A stretch of DNA of 64,000 bases from Saccharopolyspora dendranthemae (GTDB taxonomy: Bacteria; Actinomycetota; Actinomycetes; Mycobacteriales; Pseudonocardiaceae): the NCBI RefSeq assembly GCF_007829955.1, contig NZ_VIWX01000001.1:186001-250000 (forward strand). The letters are read 5' to 3'. The translations under genes and the position numbers were made by a program. Below are positions 29,967 through 38,566 of this stretch, piece by piece. The notes beneath the pieces are model-generated. The model saw only the letters and a program-made list of their open reading frames with translations, had not been told where the DNA came from and did not search any database. Positions within the stretch are counted from its first letter, which is position 1. Every line of letters begins with the position of its first letter.

Positions 29967-30027
29967 TGAACCCCTGCCGTCGAGACCGGCCCGCCATCGA
30001 CATCCCTGACGCGGTGCCCGGCCGTGG

Positions 30028-30789
30028 TCAGGGCTGCTGGTCCGTGGGGCGGATGACGATTTCGTTGACCGCTACCCTGCGTGGGTTGGTGACGATGTAG
30101 CCGATCGCGTCGGCGATGTCCTCGGCGTGCAGCCCCTCAACCTTCCCGAACGCGCCGGTGAAGTCGGCACCGGAGTTGTCCTTCTGGTCGAACAGCTCGG
30201 TCTCGGTGCGACCGGGCTCGATCACGGAGAAGCGCAGGTTGCGGGTGGTGTACTCCTGCCGCCAGGCCTCGGTCGCGCCGGTCACGGCGAACTTCGTCGC
30301 GTTGTACAGGGCCATGGTCGGGGCGGCGAACCGGCCGGCGACCGAGGAGATGTTCACGACGTCGGCCACCGACCGCGGGCTGTTCTTCGCGGCGGCGAGC
30401 AGGTGCGGGAGCGCGGCCTTGGTGACGTACATCAAGCCGCGCAGGTTGATGTCGACCATCCGGTCCCACTCGGTGAGCGGTGCCTCGTCGGAGGCGCCGT
30501 TGAGCATGACCCCGGCGGCGTTGACCAGGGTATCCAACCGCCCGAGCTCGGTGACGGTGCGCTCGACGGCGGTGGTCGCGGCGTCGGCGTCGGTCAGGTC
30601 GGCGGCGATGACCAGTGCAGTGCCCCCGGCGGCACGCACCTCGGTGGCGAGCTGGTCGAGCCGGTCGGCGCGTCGGGCGACGAGGGCGACGGCGGCGCCC
30701 GCTCCGGCGAGGCGTCGGGCGGTGGCGCGTCCGATGCCGCTGGACGCTCCGGAGATCAGGGCGACGGTTCCGGTCAGGTTCTCAGTCAT
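30028..30789 (-). CDS. Short-chain dehydrogenase (module A)
   Basis: 253 residues from ATG 30789. Rossmann motif SGASSGIGRATA, NAAGVM, SSVAGR with the catalytic Ser, and YNATKFAVTG (Tyr-Lys pair). SDR of the classical type using NAD(P). A close paralogue is at 37808 (both share GLMYVTKAALPHLL and EPGRTE). It is divergent from the MmyB-like regulator at 30948, with a shared ACTG-N7-CAGT dyad between them, so it is probably repressed or activated by it. Substrate unknown. Confidence 0.9.
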   Translation of the reverse strand: MTENLTGTVALISGASSGIGRATARRLAGAGAAVALVARRADRLDQLATEVRAAGGTALVIAADLTDADAATTAVERTVTELGRLDTLVNAAGVMLNGASDEAPLTEWDRMVDINLRGLMYVTKAALPHLLAAAKNSPRSVADVVNISSVAGRFAAPTMALYNATKFAVTGATEAWRQEYTTRNLRFSVIEPGRTETELFDQKDNSGADFTGAFGKVEGLHAEDIADAIGYIVTNPRRVAVNEIVIRPTDQQP

Positions 30790-30885
30790 GGTGTTGTTCC
30801 TTGCTCGGTTGCGATGTGTCGGCTGCTGACGAGATCCATGTCAGCCCGGCACTCTCGGCGGAATCAGATGGTGCGCACCTCTGGA

Positions 30886-30900
30886 ACTGGTATTGGCAGT
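30886..30900. promoter_or_regulatory. ACTG-N7-CAGT dyad between SDR and MmyB-like gene (module A)
   Basis: ACTG (30886-30889) and CAGT (30897-30900) around seven bases. The complementary strand reads GTACTGCCAATACCAGTTCC and matches 37702-37721 of the duplicate module (GTACTGCGGGTACCAGGTAC) despite little other intergenic conservation. A probable operator of the MmyB-like regulator. Confidence 0.5.
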
Positions 30901-30947
30901 ACGCGCTAAGCCCTACATCGCCTGGCCACCGCGCGCAGAACGGAGGC

Positions 30948-31844
30948 ATGACGACGTCGAGCGGGCTGCGCGAGTTCCTGACATCGCGCCGCGCACAGAT
31001 CGATCCGGAATCGGTGGGGCTGCCGCCGTCGGCCATCCCACGCTGGGGCCGTGGCCTGCGACGCGAGGAGGTGGCCGCGCTGGCCGGGGTCAGCGTGGAC
31101 TACTACGCCCGGCTGGAGCAGGGCCGCATCGGCAACGTCTCCGACCAAGTCCTCACAGCCATCGAGGACGCGCTCCGACTTGACCCTCTGGAGCGTCAGC
31201 ACCTGCGCAGCCTCGTGAGCCCGCAGCCGGCGCGGACGCGCCCGCGCCGGCCCGAGAAGCCGCAGGTCCGAGCCGGAATGCGCGCCCTGGTCCAGGCGAT
31301 GGATCCGCTTCCCGCGCCACTCCAGGGCCCGCGTATGGAGGTCCTAGCCTGGAACCGAGCCGCCTCGATCCTGCTCACCGACTTCGGAGCGATGCCCGCC
31401 CGCGACCGGAACATTGCTCGGTGGCTGTTCCTCGATTCCTCCAACCGCACCCGGTACCCCGACTGGGAAGAGGTCGCTGCGCCGACGGTCGCCGCACTAC
31501 GTGCGGCACATAATCCGGGCCGCCCAGACGAGGCGCTGGAGAAGCTGGTCGGAGGGCTCTCGGTGACCTCGGAGGAATTCGCGCGCTACTGGGCCGACTA
31601 CCGCCTGTTCAAGCACGCCCACGGCACCAAGCGCATCTTCCACCCCACCGTCGGGGTGATGACGCTGAACTACGAGACCCTCCACATCGCCGACTCCGAC
31701 GGCCAGTTCCTCTCGACCTACACCGCCGACGTCGGCTCGCCTGCCGCTGAGAAGCTCAGCATCCTCATGAGCTGGGGCACCTCATTCACCGAGGAGGACC
31801 AAGTGGAGAGCGAGGCCGGACAGAGGCAATCGGAGGTCGATTGA
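30948..31844 (+). CDS. MmyB-like helix-turn-helix regulator (module A)
   Basis: 298 residues from ATG 30948 after GGAGG. N-terminal XRE HTH (RRAQIDPESVGLP, RGLRREEVAALAGVSVDYYA, RLEQGRIGNVSDQVLTAIED), then the MmyB-like ligand-binding domain (PRMEVLAWNRAASILLTDFG, NIARWLFLD, YWADYRLFKHAHGTKRIFHP). These proteins bind small lipophilic ligands and commonly sit divergent to an oxidoreductase, as here. Paralogue at 36769-37656. Confidence 0.9.
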   Translation: MTTSSGLREFLTSRRAQIDPESVGLPPSAIPRWGRGLRREEVAALAGVSVDYYARLEQGRIGNVSDQVLTAIEDALRLDPLERQHLRSLVSPQPARTRPRRPEKPQVRAGMRALVQAMDPLPAPLQGPRMEVLAWNRAASILLTDFGAMPARDRNIARWLFLDSSNRTRYPDWEEVAAPTVAALRAAHNPGRPDEALEKLVGGLSVTSEEFARYWADYRLFKHAHGTKRIFHPTVGVMTLNYETLHIADSDGQFLSTYTADVGSPAAEKLSILMSWGTSFTEEDQVESEAGQRQSEVD

Positions 31845-31949
31845 CTGCGATGCTTCGCTGGCCGGACGCGCACCGAGCACGAGCGACCGAGAACGGGCAG
31901 CCCGCTAGGTCGCGCCGCCTGCCCCTGAGACGACTCGAATGGACTGATC

Positions 31950-32630
31950 ATGAACATCTTCCAGATCGGTGCAGCGGGCGGGATCGGACGACCCTCACAG
32001 CATTGCTGACGGCCCGTGGCGACCGAGTGACGAGCATGCACCGCGACCCGCAGCAGGCCGAGACGATCGCGGCGAACAGGGCAACACCGGTCGCCGGCGA
32101 CCTGATCGCCGACAGCGTCGAGGAACTCGCGGGAAAGCTGGTGGGCCACGACGCGGTGGTGTTCTCAGCCGGCGCGCCCGGCACCGGCCGGACATGACCA
32201 CGCTCATCGATGGCGAGGGGCTCGTGAAGGCGGCTGCGGCCCGGGCCGGTATCTCGCGGTTCGTGCTCGTGTCGGTATTCCCCGACGCGGCACGTGGGGG
32301 TGAGCTCGGTGAAGGCTTCGAGCACTACATGCGGGTCAAGAAGTCCGCGGACGTGCACCTGTCCCACACCGACCTCGACTGGGTCTTCGTGCGCCCCCGC
32401 ACTCTGCGTGACGAGCCGGGCGACGGTTCGGTGTCGGGTCCGCTGGCCTCGCGATCGAGTACGGCGAGGTGCGCCGCGACAACGTAGCCGCCTTCATCGA
32501 CGCTGTGCTGCACGAGCCCACGCTCAGCCGCGTGATCGTCGAGCTCACCGACGGCGAGTCGTCGGCAGGGGACGCTGTGAATGCAGCGGATCTGGTCGTG
32601 GCGGTTCGGCAGATCAGTCGACACGACGTC
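31950..32630 (+). pseudogene. NmrA/YwnB-like NAD(P)-binding protein, multiply frameshifted
   Basis: Opens MNIFQIGAAGGIGR, then shifts: TALLTARGDRVTSMHRDPQQ, AGKLVGHDAVVFSAGAPGTG; then DMTTLIDGEGLVKAAAARAG, ISRFVLVSVFPDAA, DLDWVFVRPRTL; then EYGEVRRDNVAAFIDAVLHE. At least three one-base shifts are needed, one again in a GGGAC context (CGGACATG). It is otherwise a complete atypical SDR that would reduce or bind NADP. Confidence 0.75.
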
Positions 32631-32805
32631 AGCGCAGGACTGGCAGGCGTTCGACGAGAACAGGGGAGGGGGATTTTTTGTCCCCGGATGGATTGTGCCT
32701 TCACCCCCTGCAGCCCCGGGTGAAGCATCGACGGCAGCAGGTTCCCGCGAACAACTCCCCTGCAGAGGGAGGGATCCTACGGCAGGACAAGAGGAGAGAC
32801 CATCC

Positions 32806-33567
32806 ATGAGTAGCAGTGCCATCTGTCTGATCACCGGCGGAAGCCGTGGCCTGGGAAGAGCCACGGCGCTCAAGCTCGCCGAGTCCGGCGTCGATGTGAT
32901 CATCACCTACCGGTCGGGCAAGGACGAGGCCACGTCCGTCGTGGAAGCCGTCGAAGCGCTCGGCCGCAGAGCAGTCGCCCTGCATCTGGAGACGACCGAC
33001 TTCGGCGCGTTCGCCGCGTTCGCCGCGTCCGTCCGCCGGGAGCTTGAGACCCGATGGGGCCGTGACACGTTCGATTTCCTGGTCAACAATGCCGGTAGCA
33101 CCATTCGTACGCCGGTCGGCGAGACCACGGAAGAGGCGTTCGACCTCATGGTAAACGTGCACCTGAAGGGCACCTTCTTCCTTACTCAAGCGCTGCTGCC
33201 GTTGCTCGCCGACGGGGGCCGGATCGTCAACGTGTCCACTGCGCTGACCCGGATCGTCAATGAGACGGTGTCGGTCTACGCCGCCGTCAAGAGCGCGGTC
33301 GACACCTACAGCCTCTACTTGGCGAAGGAACTGGGCTCTCGCCGCATCAGTGTCAACACCGTCGCGCCAGGACCAGTGGCCACGGACTTCGGTGGCGGGG
33401 CGATCCGCGACAACGCAGAGTTCCGTGAGGTGATTGCCGGCCAGGCCGCGTTGGGACGGGTCGGCGAGCCCGAGGACATAGCAGGCGCGATCGTGGCGCT
33501 ACTGCAGCCCGGAAGCGGCTGGATCACGGCCCAACGCATCGAGGTATCGGGCGGCATGCGTCTTTGA
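32806..33567 (+). CDS. Short-chain dehydrogenase/reductase
   Basis: 253 residues from ATG 32806 after GAGGAGA. TGGSRGLGRATALKLAESG, LVNNAGS, NVSTAL and VYAAVKSAVDTYSLYLAKEL (Tyr and Lys present), and a C-terminal VSGGMRL. Classical SDR, NADP-type by the Arg after the glycine motif. Distinct from the SDR pair at 30028 and 37808. It lies upstream of an MmyB-like regulator in the same direction. Confidence 0.9.
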   Translation: MSSSAICLITGGSRGLGRATALKLAESGVDVIITYRSGKDEATSVVEAVEALGRRAVALHLETTDFGAFAAFAASVRRELETRWGRDTFDFLVNNAGSTIRTPVGETTEEAFDLMVNVHLKGTFFLTQALLPLLADGGRIVNVSTALTRIVNETVSVYAAVKSAVDTYSLYLAKELGSRRISVNTVAPGPVATDFGGGAIRDNAEFREVIAGQAALGRVGEPEDIAGAIVALLQPGSGWITAQRIEVSGGMRL

Positions 33568-33692
33568 GGCCCTGTGACGACCTCGGATGGTCCGCAGTCT
33601 GCGGCTGCGGACCATCCTGGCCGGCCTGCGGACGCCGTTGATGCTTGAGTTGGCCGAGCGCCCGCGAGATGGGCTGGTGGATACTTGAGCGC

Positions 33693-34526
33693 GTGGATCG
33701 AAAGCAATTCGCTGATTTCCTGCGGAGCCGCCGCGAGGCGATCCAGCCCGGGGACGTAGGCCTGTTCCACGGCGGGCCTCGTCGACGAACACCCGGGCTG
33801 CGCCGCGAAGAGGTCGCCGCACTCAGCGAGATGTCGACCGACTACTATGCCCGGCTCGAACAGGGCCGCGGCCCGGTGCCATCCGAGACGGTACTTGGCG
33901 CCATCGCCCGTAGCCTGCGGCTCTCACCGCGAGAGCGTGATCACCTCTTCTTCCTGGCGGGCCGGCAGGCACCCGCCCACGAACCCTTAGAGAACAGCAG
34001 CTCGACTGGCCTGTCGCGTCTCCTGGACTTGCTTCAAGGCAGCCCCGCCCAGATCGTCACCCCGAGCGGGGAAACCCTCGCACAGACCCCGCTCTCCCTC
34101 GAACTCTTCGGTGACGAGAGCGTCTATGAGGGCCTGGAGCGCAGTCTGATGTACCGGTGGTTCACTCGTCCCGAGACCCGCCGCATCTACCCGGAGCGCG
34201 ACCACGCTCTGCACAGCAGGTCGTTCACGTCCCAGCTGCGCACGGCCTGCATCCAGGAGGGCACAGGGTCTTTCCCGGAGCGCGTCGTCACCTCTCTGCT
34301 CAACCTGAGCCAAGAGTTCGTCACGCTGTGGGGCATGCACGAAATCGACGTGCGCCACGAGGGTTACAGGAAGCGGGTGCGGCATCCGGGGGTGGGACTT
34401 GTCGACCTCGAATGTCAGCTCCTGTTCAGTGCAGGCCAGACGCACGGTCTGCTGGTCTTCACCGCGGCACCCGGGACAAACGGGCAGCACCAGTTGCGAG
34501 AACTAGCGGGTGCCGTCGGCGCCTAG
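33693..34526 (+). CDS. MmyB-like helix-turn-helix regulator
   Basis: 277 residues from GTG 33693. HTH: RSRREAIQPGDVGLF, PGLRREEVAALSEMSTDYYA, RLEQGRGPVPSETVLGAIA. MmyB-like domain: LDLLQGSPAQIVTPSGETLA, YRWFTRPETRRIYPERDHA. More diverged from the two module regulators. An IS5 end abuts the stop codon. Confidence 0.85.
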   Translation: MDRKQFADFLRSRREAIQPGDVGLFHGGPRRRTPGLRREEVAALSEMSTDYYARLEQGRGPVPSETVLGAIARSLRLSPRERDHLFFLAGRQAPAHEPLENSSSTGLSRLLDLLQGSPAQIVTPSGETLAQTPLSLELFGDESVYEGLERSLMYRWFTRPETRRIYPERDHALHSRSFTSQLRTACIQEGTGSFPERVVTSLLNLSQEFVTLWGMHEIDVRHEGYRKRVRHPGVGLVDLECQLLFSAGQTHGLLVFTAAPGTNGQHQLRELAGAVGA

Positions 34527-34579
34527 GTTCTGTCCTGTAAGTCATCGGAGCCAGAGGATGATAGCGGCGATGGTGAGTT
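34526..34579 (-). pseudogene. IS5-family transposase end fragment
   Basis: On the minus strand, LTIAAIILWLR then stop, directly followed by GACTTACAGGACAGAACC, is the C-terminal tail and terminal repeat of an IS5-type element. Only about 54 bases remain, between the MmyB-like stop and the IS3 remnant. Confidence 0.55.
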
Positions 34580-34906
34580 GGGGCTGCCCAGACTTTGATT
34601 GACACTCGGGTTTGCGTGGTGTCAGGCCGCTGAAGCGGCGGTGTAAATGGTCTCAAACTCGACTGGGGTGAGTTTGCCGACGCGGCGTTGGCGTCGCCGG
34701 CGGTGGTACTTGGTTTCGATCCAGGACACGATCGCCAGCCGGAGTTCCTCCCTGGTTTTCCACCGTTGGGTGTTGAGAACGTTCTTTTGCGGCAAGGAAA
34801 AGAACGATTCCATGGCGGCGTTGTCGCCGCAGGCGCCAACCCTGCCCATCGAGCCGGACAACTCGTGCTGGCGAAGCAGGCGCCGGAACTTCGTCGAGCG
34901 AAACTG
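34580..34906 (-). pseudogene. IS3-family OrfB C-terminal fragment
   Basis: Coding part 34622-34906: FRSTKFRRLLRQHELSGSMG, VGACGDNAAMESFFS (catalytic Glu), RWKTREELRLAIVSWIETKY, RRVGKLTPVEFE, stop at 34622. The terminal repeat GGGGCTGCCCAG starts at 34580. The upstream side is cut exactly by the IS30 copy B end at 34907. Confidence 0.85.
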
Positions 34907-35785
34907 CTTGGGTTCAACCGGTTGTCGCAACACCGGCTTGTTGGAGCGACTAGCTGATGGTTGAGGGCTTCGGCGGGTGTTTCCAGCCGAGTGTTTTGCG
35001 TGGCCTGCTATTGAGAGTGGCAGCGACGGCGTCGAGTTCATCGCGGTTCCAGCGGGATAGGTCGGCACCTTTGGGAAAGTACTGGCGCAGCAGGCCATTG
35101 GTGTTCTCGTTGGTGCCGCGTTGCCAGGGGCTGTTCGGGTCGGCGAAGTAGACCTGGATGCCGGTGTCGATGCGTAGCTGGGCGTGCTGGGCCATTTCCT
35201 TGCCGCGATCCCAGGTCAACGATCGGCGTAGCTGTTCGGGCAGGGTGGCGATGGTCGAGGCGATCGCGTCTCGAACAGACTCGGCGCCGCGGCCCGCCAG
35301 GGCGGGTCCGTTTTTCACACGCGGTTCGGTGCCGTGGCCGTCCATGCGGGGCAGGTGCAACAGCGTCGTGAACCTGGTGGTCCGCTCGACCAGCGTGCCG
35401 ATCGCGGAGCTGTCCAGGCCGATGATCAGGTCTCCCTCCCAGTGCCCGGGAACCGCACGGTCTGCGGCCTCGGCGGGTCGCCGGCTGATCATCACCTCGG
35501 GTGTGACCATCCCGTCGCCGCGTTTCCTGGCGCGGGAACGGGGAACTCGTAGCGCTCGGCCGGTGCGCAGGCAGGCGACCAGTTCACGGTTGAGCGCCCC
35601 GCGGCTCTGGACGTACAGTGCCTGGTAGGTCGCTTCGTGCGAGATGCGCATGGACTCATCATCCGGGAAGTCCGCCTTCAGCCGGTGGGGGATCTGCTCT
35701 GGGCTCCAGGCATTGGCCCATTGCCTGTCCTGGCGTCGTGGCTTGTTCCGGCCTTTCCATGGGGCTGTCCCCGGCCCCGGCACCG
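34907..35785 (-). mobile_element. Truncated IS30-family element (copy B) with transposase fragment
   Basis: The right-end repeat at 34907-34931 (CTTGGGTTCAACCGGTTGTC and five more bases) resembles IS30 copy A ends. The transposase fragment (stop at 34950) has AWSPEQIPHRLKADFPDDES, GHWEGDLIIGLDSSAIGTLV, LTWDRGKEMAQH, YFADPNSPWQRGTNENTNGL. The last residues are shifted by a missing G (CTGGAAACA for CTGGGAAACA). The N-terminal HTH half and left end are gone at 35785. It entered an IS3 OrfB gene. Confidence 0.85.
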
Positions 35786-35827
35786 GTGTCTGTCGTACGA
35801 CAGCGTCTTCCCCGGACGAGGCCGGGC

Positions 35828-36208
35828 ATGACCACGGATGTCTCGATCGGCGGTACGGATTTCAAGCTGTTCGTCTCCGCCGATGCCGATGGCCGGCCTG
35901 TGGATGTCCACATCGCACACTCCAAGCACGGGAGCTTCGGACACGGAATGTTGGAGGCATTTGGTGAGCTGCTCACCGAGGCGCTGCATTACGGGATGCC
36001 GCTCGAGGAAGTCGTGGCCAGGTTCGTGAACACGCGGTTCGAGCCGCAGGGATGGCGACGACAGCGGCATCCAATTCGTGACCAGCCCGATCGACTACCT
36101 GGCGAGGTTCCTTGCCCTGGAGTTCCTGCCCCACCACCGGTGCGTGGCGCTCGGCGTGCTCACCACCGACGGGGCTCTTAACCACGAGATCGCAGTTCAT
36201 CTGGGGTG
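35828..36208 (+). pseudogene. TSCPD-domain protein, frameshifted
   Basis: MTTDVSIGGTDFKLFVSADA, GRPVDVHIAHSKHGSFGHGM, EAFGELLTEALHYGMPLEEV, then shift near 36050 to GIQFVTSPIDYLARFLALEF and LPHHRCVALGVLTTDG. This matches the small C-terminal TSCPD domain of vitamin B12-dependent ribonucleotide reductase (NrdJ-type) and its stand-alone relatives. One extra G in the GGGATGG run would explain the shift. Only the domain is present, so it is a stand-alone protein or an nrdJ tail. Confidence 0.65.
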
Positions 36209-36768
36209 AGATCGTCCCGGATAGCTGGCGTAGTGCACGTATTCCAAACGTGTCGTATTCGGGGGCTTGAGGAACATCCGTGTCAGATCGTGCGCTAAGG
36301 GTTCCGGCGAAGTCCCGCTACGTTGACTGTGATCGGTGTTGAGGCCTTCCGTGATGGCGCGGACAGGGAGCTGGTACCGGGACAAGCGCAGGCCGCACGA
36401 CCGGCTCGGGTTCCCGATTTCGCTGACCGGCGTCCGCTACCTCGGGCGGGGCACGCCGATCCCGGGGGGTGGGGCATCCGCAGCCCGGTTCAGCGGCAGC
36501 TGGAGCACACCGCCGGTCATCGGCACCATCGGCACCACCCGGAACACCTGCGACGCCCTCACCATGCTCGAGCCCGGCAATGGACTGCTGACCGGACTAA
36601 GCGCGGACACGCCGGTGACGCGATGTTGTAGCAAGTCACTGTGGGACGGTTCGATCAATCCGGCCTCAGGGAAGCGGTACCTGGATCATCGGTACCGTTC
36701 GTCTGGACCAAGACCGCCAATCACATCCTGGCGAAGGCCAGCCATCCAACAACTGCAAACCCGCGATA
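36209..36768. other. Stretch without a recognisable gene
   Basis: A frame from 36336 to 36893 (MARTGSWYRDKRRPHDRLGF) shows some protein-like composition, but it enters the convergent regulator gene and no family is recognised. Probably IS or gene debris. Confidence 0.3.
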
Positions 36769-37656
36769 CTAGTCTTGCTGGGTCGTCTCCTGCCGCGCCC
36801 GCTCCGAGTCCAAGGGGGTCTCGGCCCAGCTCAGCAGGATGCGGAGTTTCTCATCGGAGGGCGAGCCGACCTCGGCGGTGTAGGTGGAGATGAACTGGCC
36901 CCCCGACTCGGGGATGTCGAGTGTCTCGTAGTTGAGGGTGATCTCGCCGACCGTATCGTGAAAGATCTTCTTCTTCCCGTTTGAGTGTTTGAAAAGCCGG
37001 TAATCGGCCCAGTACGCCGCAAAGTCTTCCGAACCGAGTGTCAGTTCGCCGACGAGCTGTTCAAGCGCGTCGTCGGCGACGCGGGGATTGTAGGCTGCGC
37101 GCAGCGCTGCGACGGTCGGTGCGGCGACCTCTTCCCACTCGGGGTAGCGGGTATGGGCTTCTGGGTCTAGGAACAGCCAGCGGGCGATGTTGCGGTCGCC
37201 GAAGGATTTGGCGCCGAAGTCGGTGAGCAGGATGGTTGCCGAGCGGTTCCAGGCCAGAACGTCCATGCGCGGGTTCTGCAAGATCGTCGGTATTGGGTCC
37301 ATCGCTTCGATCAGTGCGCGCACGCTGTGGCGTACTTTCGGTTTGGCCGCGCGCTTGTTGCGGACCTTGCCCGGTTTTGGTGCGCCGACGAGCGATCGGA
37401 AGTGTTCTCGTTCCAGTGGCTCCAGCCGCAGGGCGTTCTCGATCGCGCTCAGCACGTCATCGGAGATGTTGCCGATGCGTCCTTGTTCAAGTCGGGCGTA
37501 GTAGTCGACGCTCACCCCGGCCAACGTGGCGACCTCTTCGCGCCGGAGCCCGGGGCTCCGGCGCGCGACCGGCGAAGGTGGCAGGCCGACCGACGCGGGG
37601 TCGATCTGCGCGCGCCGAGAGGTCAGGAACTCGCGCAGCGATGTCGGGGTGTTCAT
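36769..37656 (-). CDS. MmyB-like helix-turn-helix regulator (module B)
   Basis: 295 residues from ATG 37656. Same architecture as the module A regulator: SLREFLTSRRAQIDPASVGL, PGLRREEVATLAGVSVDYYA, ENALRLEPLEREHFRSL and NRSATILLTDFGA, NIARWLFLDPEAHTRYPEWE, YWADYRLFKHSNGKKKIFHD. Divergent from the SDR at 37808; the ACTG-N7-CAG dyad between them is shared with module A. Likely controls the SDR/dehydrogenase/methyltransferase operon. Confidence 0.9.
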   Translation of the reverse strand: MNTPTSLREFLTSRRAQIDPASVGLPPSPVARRSPGLRREEVATLAGVSVDYYARLEQGRIGNISDDVLSAIENALRLEPLEREHFRSLVGAPKPGKVRNKRAAKPKVRHSVRALIEAMDPIPTILQNPRMDVLAWNRSATILLTDFGAKSFGDRNIARWLFLDPEAHTRYPEWEEVAAPTVAALRAAYNPRVADDALEQLVGELTLGSEDFAAYWADYRLFKHSNGKKKIFHDTVGEITLNYETLDIPESGGQFISTYTAEVGSPSDEKLRILLSWAETPLDSERARQETTQQD

Positions 37657-37703
37657 GACTGCATTGTCTACCCGGAACGGACCGCCCGGCAGCCTTAGCA
37701 GGT

Positions 37704-37718
37704 ACTGCGGGTACCAGG
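37704..37718. promoter_or_regulatory. ACTG-N7-CAGG dyad (module B)
   Basis: ACTG (37704-37707) and CAGG (37715-37718) around seven bases, with GTACTGC and TACCAG conserved relative to module A (complement of 30881-30902). It lies within the 151-base divergent intergenic region of the duplicated module and is a probable operator. Confidence 0.5.
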
Positions 37719-37807
37719 TACAGCGGTGCGTGCTTGCTCGTTCCCCTCGCGGGTTTCCGGTGCTGACATGAGGACAGGTCGAACGAACACACGACGAGGG
37801 GGAAGAC

Positions 37808-38566
37808 ATGGCCGAGAATCTCAAGGGCACCGTCGCGCTGGTCACCGGCGCTTCCAGCGGGATCGGGCGGGCGACGGCAACCCGACTGGCCGGCATGGGC
37901 GCCTCGGTGACGCTGGTAGCGCGCCGCGCCGACCGGCTGGAAGAACTCGCCGGAGAGCTGCGTGCGGAGGGCAATCCCGCACTTGTGATCGCCGCCGACC
38001 TGACGAACGCGGACGAAGCTGCCGCTGCGGTGGAGCGGACGGTCTCGGAGCTGGGCCGGCTGGACACGCTGGTCAACGCGGCCGGTGTGATGCTCAACGG
38101 TCCGTCGGAGTCGTCCCCCCTGCGGGAGTGGGACCAGATGGTCGACGTCAACCTGCGGGGTCTGATGTACGTCACCAAGGCGGCGCTGCCGCACCTGCTG
38201 ACGGCGGCGCAGGACAGCTCGCGCTCGGTGGCCGACGTGGTCAACATTTCCTCGGTGGCGGGCCGTTTCGCCGCCCCGACCGTGGCGCTCTACAACGCCA
38301 CGAAGTTCGCCGTCACCGGCGCCACCGATGCGTGGCGGCAGGAGTACACCGCGCGCAATGTGCGGTTCTCGGTAATCGAACCGGGGCGCACGGAGAGCGA
38401 GTTGTTTTCCCAGAAGGAGAACTCCGAAGCTGACTTCACGGCAGCCTTCGGAAAGGTCGAGGCGCTGCACGCCGAGGATATTGCCGACGCGGTCGGCTAC
38501 ATCGTCACCAACCCACGCCGGGTCGCGATCAACGAAATCGTCGTTCGCCCCACCGACCAGCCGTGA
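37808..38566 (+). CDS. Short-chain dehydrogenase (module B)
   Basis: 252 residues from ATG 37808. TGASSGIGRATATRLAGMGA, NAAGVMLNGPSESSPL, NISSVAGRFAAPTVALYNAT, KFAVTG, EPGRTESELF. Paralogue of the module A SDR with clear but incomplete identity, so the duplication is not recent. Its stop overlaps the GTG of the alcohol dehydrogenase (38563). Confidence 0.9.
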   Translation: MAENLKGTVALVTGASSGIGRATATRLAGMGASVTLVARRADRLEELAGELRAEGNPALVIAADLTNADEAAAAVERTVSELGRLDTLVNAAGVMLNGPSESSPLREWDQMVDVNLRGLMYVTKAALPHLLTAAQDSSRSVADVVNISSVAGRFAAPTVALYNATKFAVTGATDAWRQEYTARNVRFSVIEPGRTESELFSQKENSEADFTAAFGKVEALHAEDIADAVGYIVTNPRRVAINEIVVRPTDQP

